From DATJCV01 sp963707665 (GTDB lineage Bacteria > Pseudomonadota > Gammaproteobacteria > Burkholderiales > Burkholderiaceae_D), in assembly GCA_963707665.1 (NCBI GenBank), contig CAVPQU010000005.1, forward strand, positions 124,001 through 188,000: a DNA stretch of 64,000 nt. Direction: 5' to 3'. Under the pieces are notes generated by a model, which saw only the letters and a list, made by a program, of their open reading frames with translations, did not search any database and was not told the DNA's origin. Positions 59,449-64,000 of the stretch are shown here, piece after piece. Every line of letters starts with the position of its first letter. The first letter of the stretch is position 1. The position numbers and the translations under genes are program-made.

Positions 59449-61149
59449 ATGAGCGGCAGCGCGCACACCACGGCGCTGTGGCCCCGCGACACCTTCTGGC
59501 GCACGCTCCAGACATTTGGCGTCACGCGCATCGTCATTGCCATCGTTCTGTTGGCTTACCTGAGCGCCAATAGCAAAAAGGAGTTTTGGGCCAGCGGAGC
59601 GTTCATTTATCGTGAGATCTGTTTCGTCTATTTGATACTGGCATGTGCGTTTGCGCTTCTGGCGCTGTACTGGCGCCGACGCCTGATGTTGCATCTGGTG
59701 TTGCAAGTGACGATCGATATTGGCGTGATTTCAGTGTTGTATGTGGCCGCTGGCGGCGCCAAAAGTGGGCTCGCCATCCTGTACCTGTTTCCGCTCGCAG
59801 GTGCGGCAATCCTGGCGGCGCTGCCGCTGGCGTTGTTTTTTGCGTCGACAGTAACTTTGACGTTGCTGGCCGAAAGCGGCTTTCAGATGCTGCAGTCGGC
59901 GCCCGATGCCTCTACCATGCAGGCTGGGTTGTATGGCGCCGCCTTTTTTGCCGCCGTAACGCTGATCAATAGACTGGCGGTGCGTCTGATCAAGCAGGAA
60001 ACGCTGGCGACCCGGCGCGGCCAGGATTTGCGTGTGCAGCAGGCCATCAATCAACTGGTGATCGCGGCCATGGGCGATGGCATTCTGGTGGTGGGCGTCA
60101 ATGGCACAATCTTCGCAGTCAATCCGGCCGCCGAGCGCATGCTGGGGTTTTCCCTGGTCCCCGGTCCGCAGCGCCAACGACTGAAAGATATTCCAGGCCT
60201 GATGCCGATTGCGCGGGGATTTGCCGACTGGCGAATGAAACATGCCGAAAACGGCCTGCGTAGCGAGGCCCCCACGTTTGTTGTAATCAAGCCCGGAAGC
60301 GAGCCGACGCTGCAGGGCGCGACCACGGTCTGGCGGCATCGTGAACTGAGCGTGCACCTGAAATTGCGTTTTGCCCGGGTCGAAACGGACGGAGTGGTGC
60401 AGCAGCGAACGGTGATATTTCTGCAGGACGTGACCGAGATCGAAAACCAGGCGCAGCAGTTGAAGCTGGCGTCGATGGGCCGCTTGACTGCCAGCATTGC
60501 GCATGAGGTGCGCAATCCCTTGTCGGCCATCGGGCATGCGGCGACTTTGCTGGAGGAGGACATCACCGGCGCAGCCGAGCGGAGATTGTTGCGCATCGTG
60601 GGCGATAACGTGGCGCGCCTGAACCGGATGATCGAAGATATCCTGAAACTGTCGCGCAAGGTGCAGCATCATGGCGAACCGATTCCGCTGGCGCCGGTTT
60701 TGCTGCAAATCCTGGAAGAATTCGATGAGACTCACACGGTGGTGGCTGACACCATCCTCCTCGACAGCATAAAGAGCGAGCAAGTGTGGTTCGATCCCTT
60801 ACACTTGCGTGAGGTATTGGTCAATTTGCTGGCTAATGCTCTGCGTTATGCCAGCCGGCGGCCCGGCAGTATTCGCGTATTCACCGTCGCTAATCTGGCC
60901 GGCCACTTGGAGTTGCACGTGCAGGACGACGGCCCGGCAATTACCGCGGATATTCGTGCGCACCTGTTCGAGCCGTTTTACACGACTTCCAGCAAGGGGA
61001 CTGGCTTGGGGCTCTACCTGGCGCGTGAACTGTGTTTGAATAACGGCGCAGTACTTGACTATGAATACCGCCTCGATGGCGACAACAAGAGGCCAGAAGG
61101 GGCGAGCGGCCGTTTTGTGATTACTTTTGCGGCATCGGCGCCCGCCTGA
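59449..61149 (+). CDS. pilS: PilS-like sensor histidine kinase
   Basis: A 566-residue membrane histidine kinase. Five or six hydrophobic segments occupy residues 20-180, a PAS domain 195-330, the phosphoacceptor histidine lies in ASIAHEVRNPLSAIGHA near 352, and the ATPase part shows NLLANALRYA, DDGPAI and GTGLGLYLARELCLNN. This architecture, with a sigma-54 regulator next door, matches PilS, which controls type IV pilin transcription; no pil gene lies in the window. Confidence 0.88.
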   Translation: MSGSAHTTALWPRDTFWRTLQTFGVTRIVIAIVLLAYLSANSKKEFWASGAFIYREICFVYLILACAFALLALYWRRRLMLHLVLQVTIDIGVISVLYVAAGGAKSGLAILYLFPLAGAAILAALPLALFFASTVTLTLLAESGFQMLQSAPDASTMQAGLYGAAFFAAVTLINRLAVRLIKQETLATRRGQDLRVQQAINQLVIAAMGDGILVVGVNGTIFAVNPAAERMLGFSLVPGPQRQRLKDIPGLMPIARGFADWRMKHAENGLRSEAPTFVVIKPGSEPTLQGATTVWRHRELSVHLKLRFARVETDGVVQQRTVIFLQDVTEIENQAQQLKLASMGRLTASIAHEVRNPLSAIGHAATLLEEDITGAAERRLLRIVGDNVARLNRMIEDILKLSRKVQHHGEPIPLAPVLLQILEEFDETHTVVADTILLDSIKSEQVWFDPLHLREVLVNLLANALRYASRRPGSIRVFTVANLAGHLELHVQDDGPAITADIRAHLFEPFYTTSSKGTGLGLYLARELCLNNGAVLDYEYRLDGDNKRPEGASGRFVITFAASAPA

Positions 61150-61176
61150 CCGTTCACGTTTTTTGAAAAATATTCC

Positions 61177-62632
61177 ATGACAGCACCGCGCGTTTTGGTG
61201 ATTGACGATGAGGCCGACTTGCGCGAGCTGCTGGAGATCACGTTGGTCAAAATGGGGCTCGACGTGGATAGCGCAGGTTCGCTCGAAACCGCACGGCACT
61301 GTCTGCAGCAAACCGATTACGCCTTGATTTTGACCGACATGCGGCTGCCAGACGGGCTTGGCATCGATCTGGTCAGTGAAGTGGTGAATGGCGGAAGACA
61401 TACGCCAATTGCGGTCATCACGGCTTTCGGCAGCGCCGAGAACGCGGTTGCGGCCTTGAAGGCAGGAGCTTTCGATTACCTCTCCAAGCCAGTGGCGCTC
61501 GACCAATTGCGACGCATGGTGCAGTCGGCGTTGCACGTGCATCGGGCAACGGAAGGGCGCAAGCAGGCTGCTGATTGGCAGGACGCGGGCTCTCCTTCGC
61601 GTTTGATTGGTTATTCCGAGGCGATGCGCGAGGTGCGTCGCCAGATTGTCCGGCTGGCGCGCAGCATGGCGCCGGTCGCGATTCGTGGCGAATCGGGCAG
61701 TGGCAAGGAACTGGCGGCGCGTGATATTCATGACCACAGTCCGCGTGCGGATAAACCGTTTGTGGCCGTCAACTGTGGCGCCATCCCCGAGGCGTTGATG
61801 GAGGCTGAATTTTTCGGTTACCGCAAAGGGGCGTTTACCGGCGCCATGGAAGATCGGGAGGGTTTTTTCCAGGCGGCCAACGGCGGCACCTTGCTGCTGG
61901 ATGAGGTGGCGGATTTGCCGCTGACGATGCAGGTCAAGCTGTTGCGCGCCATTCAGGAGCGGCGCGTGCGCAAGTTGGGCGCTACCGCGGAAGAGCCGGT
62001 CGATGTGCGCCTGATCAGCGCCACGCATCGGAATCTGGAATCTTGTGTTGAACAGCGGGACATTCCGGCAAGACCTGTATTACCGCCTGAACGTGATCGA
62101 GTTGAAATTGCCGCCGCTGCGTGAGCGGCGCGATGATATCGATCGACTAACCGCCGCGATTCTGGGTCGTTTGACGACCCCGGGTGACGAGGCCGTGCTG
62201 ACGCCGGCGGCAAGCGAGGCGTTGCGCGCCTATGCCTTCCCGGGCAATGTGCGCGAACTCGAAAACATTCTGGAGCGGGCTTTGGCGTTCGCCAACCATG
62301 GCGTGATCGAGGTGGCAGACCTTGCCCTCAAGTCGTTGGCGCAGCCGCTTGCAGATGTCGTTGTATCGGCGGCATCCGTTGCAGATAACTTGACATCAAC
62401 AACGCAAGGGCCGCAGGCAGCCAATGCATCCGATTTGGAGCAGTTGCCTGAGCTGCCAGGGGAGTTGCCGCACTCGCTGCCTGCGCATCTGGATGAGGTG
62501 GAGCGCGAGATTATTCGACGTGCGCTGGCCAAAACCCGGTTCAATCGAACCCAGGCGGCAGAATTGCTGGGTATCAGTTTTCGCCAGTTGCGCTATCGCA
62601 TGCAGCGGCTGTCGATTCGCGAACATGATTGA
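61177..62632 (+). CDS. pilR: PilR-like sigma-54 response regulator, one frameshift
   Basis: A regulator of about 484 residues. The receiver domain has DDEADLR and the phospho-aspartate in ILTDMRLPDG (near 53). The AAA+ domain has Walker A GESGSGKE, GAFTGAMEDREG for sigma-54 contact, LLLDEVADLP, and DLYYRLNVIELKLPPLRERRDDI; a Fis-type helix-turn-helix (NRTQAAELLGISFRQLRYRM) ends it. One extra base near 62050 breaks the frame between LESCVE and SGTFRQDL. Likely a sequencing error, as both halves are perfectly conserved. Confidence 0.88.
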
Positions 62633-62634
62633 CG

Positions 62635-63258
62635 ATGAATAACCACGGTGACGCGCCTTGCCGTCTCGAGATCGGGCCGGATGGCTGGTGCCGTTCCGCG
62701 ATGCCGCTGCACTCGCCAAATTGTGACCCGCGCCCGGATGCAACGATGGTTGATTTGCTGGTAATCCACAACATCAGTTTGCCGCCCGGCCAGTTCGGCG
62801 GCCCATATATTGCGGATCTGTTCGCCAATCGCCTCGATCACTCGGCCCATCCGTATTTTGAGCAGATCCGTTCCCTGCGCGTATCGGCACATTTTTTGAT
62901 TCGCCGCGATGGCATTTTGTGGCAGTTCGTGTCGACCGATCAGCGTGCCTGGCATGCCGGCGTTTCGGCGTTTGACGGTCGCATCGCATGCAATGATTTT
63001 TCAATTGGGGTGGAATTGGAAGGCACCGATTTCGAGCCGTTTCGTGAACAGCAATACACGACGCTGGCAATGCTGACGCACGCTTTGTGCGAGCGCTACC
63101 CGCTGACCGCGGTGGCCGGACATGAACATATTGCACCCGGACGCAAGACGGACCCCGGACCTTGCTTCGACTGGCGCCTGTACCGCTCGCTGCTGAAGAG
63201 TCCGGACCGCGTTGCGGCTGAGCCATCGTCGCTGTCTTTCCCGAACGGTTCCGAATAG
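62635..63258 (+). CDS. ampD: 1,6-anhydro-N-acetylmuramyl-L-alanine amidase AmpD
   Basis: A 207-residue cytoplasmic zinc amidase in peptidoglycan recycling. VDLLVIHNISLPPGQFGG has the first zinc histidine; AHFLIRRDGILWQFV, AWHAGVS and GHEHIAPGRKTDPGP carry the remaining residues. ATG 62635 lies three bases after the pilR stop; an in-frame TTG two codons earlier overlaps it. Its activity also sets AmpR/beta-lactamase signalling where these exist. Confidence 0.94.
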   Translation: MNNHGDAPCRLEIGPDGWCRSAMPLHSPNCDPRPDATMVDLLVIHNISLPPGQFGGPYIADLFANRLDHSAHPYFEQIRSLRVSAHFLIRRDGILWQFVSTDQRAWHAGVSAFDGRIACNDFSIGVELEGTDFEPFREQQYTTLAMLTHALCERYPLTAVAGHEHIAPGRKTDPGPCFDWRLYRSLLKSPDRVAAEPSSLSFPNGSE

Positions 63259-63320
63259 CACTGCTCGTCTTTGATCATGAAAAAATCATGGAAGTCCGAC
63301 TTGCGTCCGCTTCGTTTGGG

Positions 63321-63364
63321 TACTAGAATTAGTGCCGTTTCCGATCAAATTACTAGATGTAGTA
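63321..63364. promoter_or_regulatory. Tandem NrdR-like boxes upstream of nrdA
   Basis: TACTAGAATTAGTG (63321-63334) and TACTAGATGTAGTA (63351-63364) are similar near-palindromes exactly 30 bases apart, about three helical turns, in the 345-bp gap before nrdA. NrdR, the ATP/dATP-sensing repressor of ribonucleotide reductase genes, binds paired boxes spaced this way, with a core like ACTATATATAGT. The rest of 63259-63603 shows no gene I can support. Confidence 0.6.
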
Positions 63365-63603
63365 TTTAATTGGATTTTTTCTGAGCATCCCGTCTTTTTT
63401 GCCGTACGGGTTGACGCCGGTGGCTGGCGAGATTGACTGGTATTCCTTTCCAGTTTGGCCGCACCTTTCTTTAGATTTGTGATGCGCTCCCGGCATGCCG
63501 GGCTATTGCAATATTCATTCCCGCAGACGCCGCAGCATCGGGCGCTCTGCCAAAACGACAAGCGGCAATTCACCTGCCGCCAACGACAGTCCGAGGAGAT
63601 TTA

Positions 63604-64000
63604 ATGCACTCTACCGCTCAAGCAACTTCCAGCAGTTCCGGAAACGAATCAGGCACGATGTCTGGCCTTTCGGCAACCGTTGTTACCGGTGCCAATCCGC
63701 CGTCCAATCTGGTCGATTACCGCATCATCCGCCGTAACGGCGCTGTGGTCGGGTTTGAGCCATCCAAGATATCGATTGCCATGACCAAGGCGTTTCTGGC
63801 CGTAAGCGGTGGCCAGGGCGCCGCCTCGGCGCGTGTGCGCGAACTGGTTGAACACTTGACTGCCAATGTAGTGGCCGCACTGGTACGCCGCCATCCGGCG
63901 GGCGGCACTTTTCATATCGAGGACGTCCAGGACCAGGTTGAATTGTCGCTGATGCGCTCGGGCGAGCACGACGTGGCACGCGCATACGTTCTGTATCGGG
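63604..64000 (+). CDS. nrdA: Ribonucleoside-diphosphate reductase alpha subunit, N-terminal part
   Basis: The first 132 codons of the class I reductase large subunit; it runs off the right edge. A Ser/Thr-rich start (MHSTAQATSSSSGNESGTMSG) leads to VDYRIIRRNGAVVGFEPSKISIAMTKAFLAV, the ATP-cone that senses ATP/dATP, and FHIEDVQDQVELSLMRSGEHDVARAYVLYR. GAGGAGA precedes the ATG. Controlled probably by the NrdR-like boxes upstream. Confidence 0.93.
   Translation, partial: MHSTAQATSSSSGNESGTMSGLSATVVTGANPPSNLVDYRIIRRNGAVVGFEPSKISIAMTKAFLAVSGGQGAASARVRELVEHLTANVVAALVRRHPAGGTFHIEDVQDQVELSLMRSGEHDVARAYVLYR

Noticed and set aside
63286..63573. 95-codon minus-strand frame before nrdA
   Set aside because: No similarity to a known family, no ribosome-binding site, and it covers the presumed NrdR sites and nrdA promoter.

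Overview
The window is chromosomal DNA of a betaproteobacterium, most likely Oxalobacteraceae (Burkholderiales; Herbaspirillum/Collimonas-like). The basis is the 16S rRNA, the order rplU-rpmA-obgE-proB with rppH-proS nearby, a CNP1-family gene coupled to rppH, and a pilS/pilR-ampD block before nrdA. The genus is not settled from sequence alone.

Layout. 0-15.6 kb: an uncharacterised catabolic cluster. It holds a complete Liv-type ABC importer (livGFHM), two paralogous periplasmic binding proteins at its ends, four short-chain dehydrogenases, an SMP-30-type lactonase, a CurA-type NADPH reductase, a DUF3237 protein and three two-domain proteins of the dimeric alpha/beta-barrel (EthD-like) kind. 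One of these is a nearly perfect in-frame tandem duplication. No regulator is visible. 15.6-16.9 kb: a gene-poor scar with an integrase N-terminal remnant beside tRNA-Phe. 16.9-25.7 kb: UbiH-family hydroxylase, DsbC, AcuI-type reductase, a MASE1-PAS-GAF-PAS-GGDEF-EAL protein and an M61 peptidase. 25.8-32.5 kb (minus strand): rpe-gph-[trpL attenuator]-trpE-threonine aldolase-trpG-trpD-trpC. 32.6-35.9 kb: apaG, a short membrane-protein gene, mltA, uspA and an enoyl-CoA hydratase. 35.9-41.6 kb: a full rRNA operon (promoter, 16S, tRNA-Ile, tRNA-Ala, 23S, 5S, terminator). 41.7-47.9 kb: pagL-like gene, glpK, a second SMP-30 lactonase, a hydroxyisobutyrate-dehydrogenase-family gene, a decayed SbmA/YddA-type ABC transporter, a DUF3047 lipoprotein and tRNA-Pro. 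47.9-64 kb: housekeeping genes (ispB, rplU, rpmA, obgE, proB, rppH, proS, lytic transglycosylase, SWIB protein, ffh, CcsA-like, pilS/pilR, ampD) and the start of nrdA behind a tandem NrdR-like site.

Quality caveat. Many genes, including essential ones, are broken by single-base indels. About 25 of these fall between 24.6 and 32.1 kb, and only about six elsewhere. Each leaves the family sequence otherwise intact across the break, and coupled start/stop overlaps survive downstream. I read them as sequencing or assembly errors and annotate the whole genes. The ABC transporter remnant near 46 kb and the integrase remnant at 16.3-16.5 kb look truly degraded.

The observations most worth following are the fresh domain duplication (11.6-12.4 kb) inside the orphan catabolic cluster, the previously unlisted Trp-rich leader peptide with attenuator before trpE, and the threonine aldolase gene inside the trp operon.
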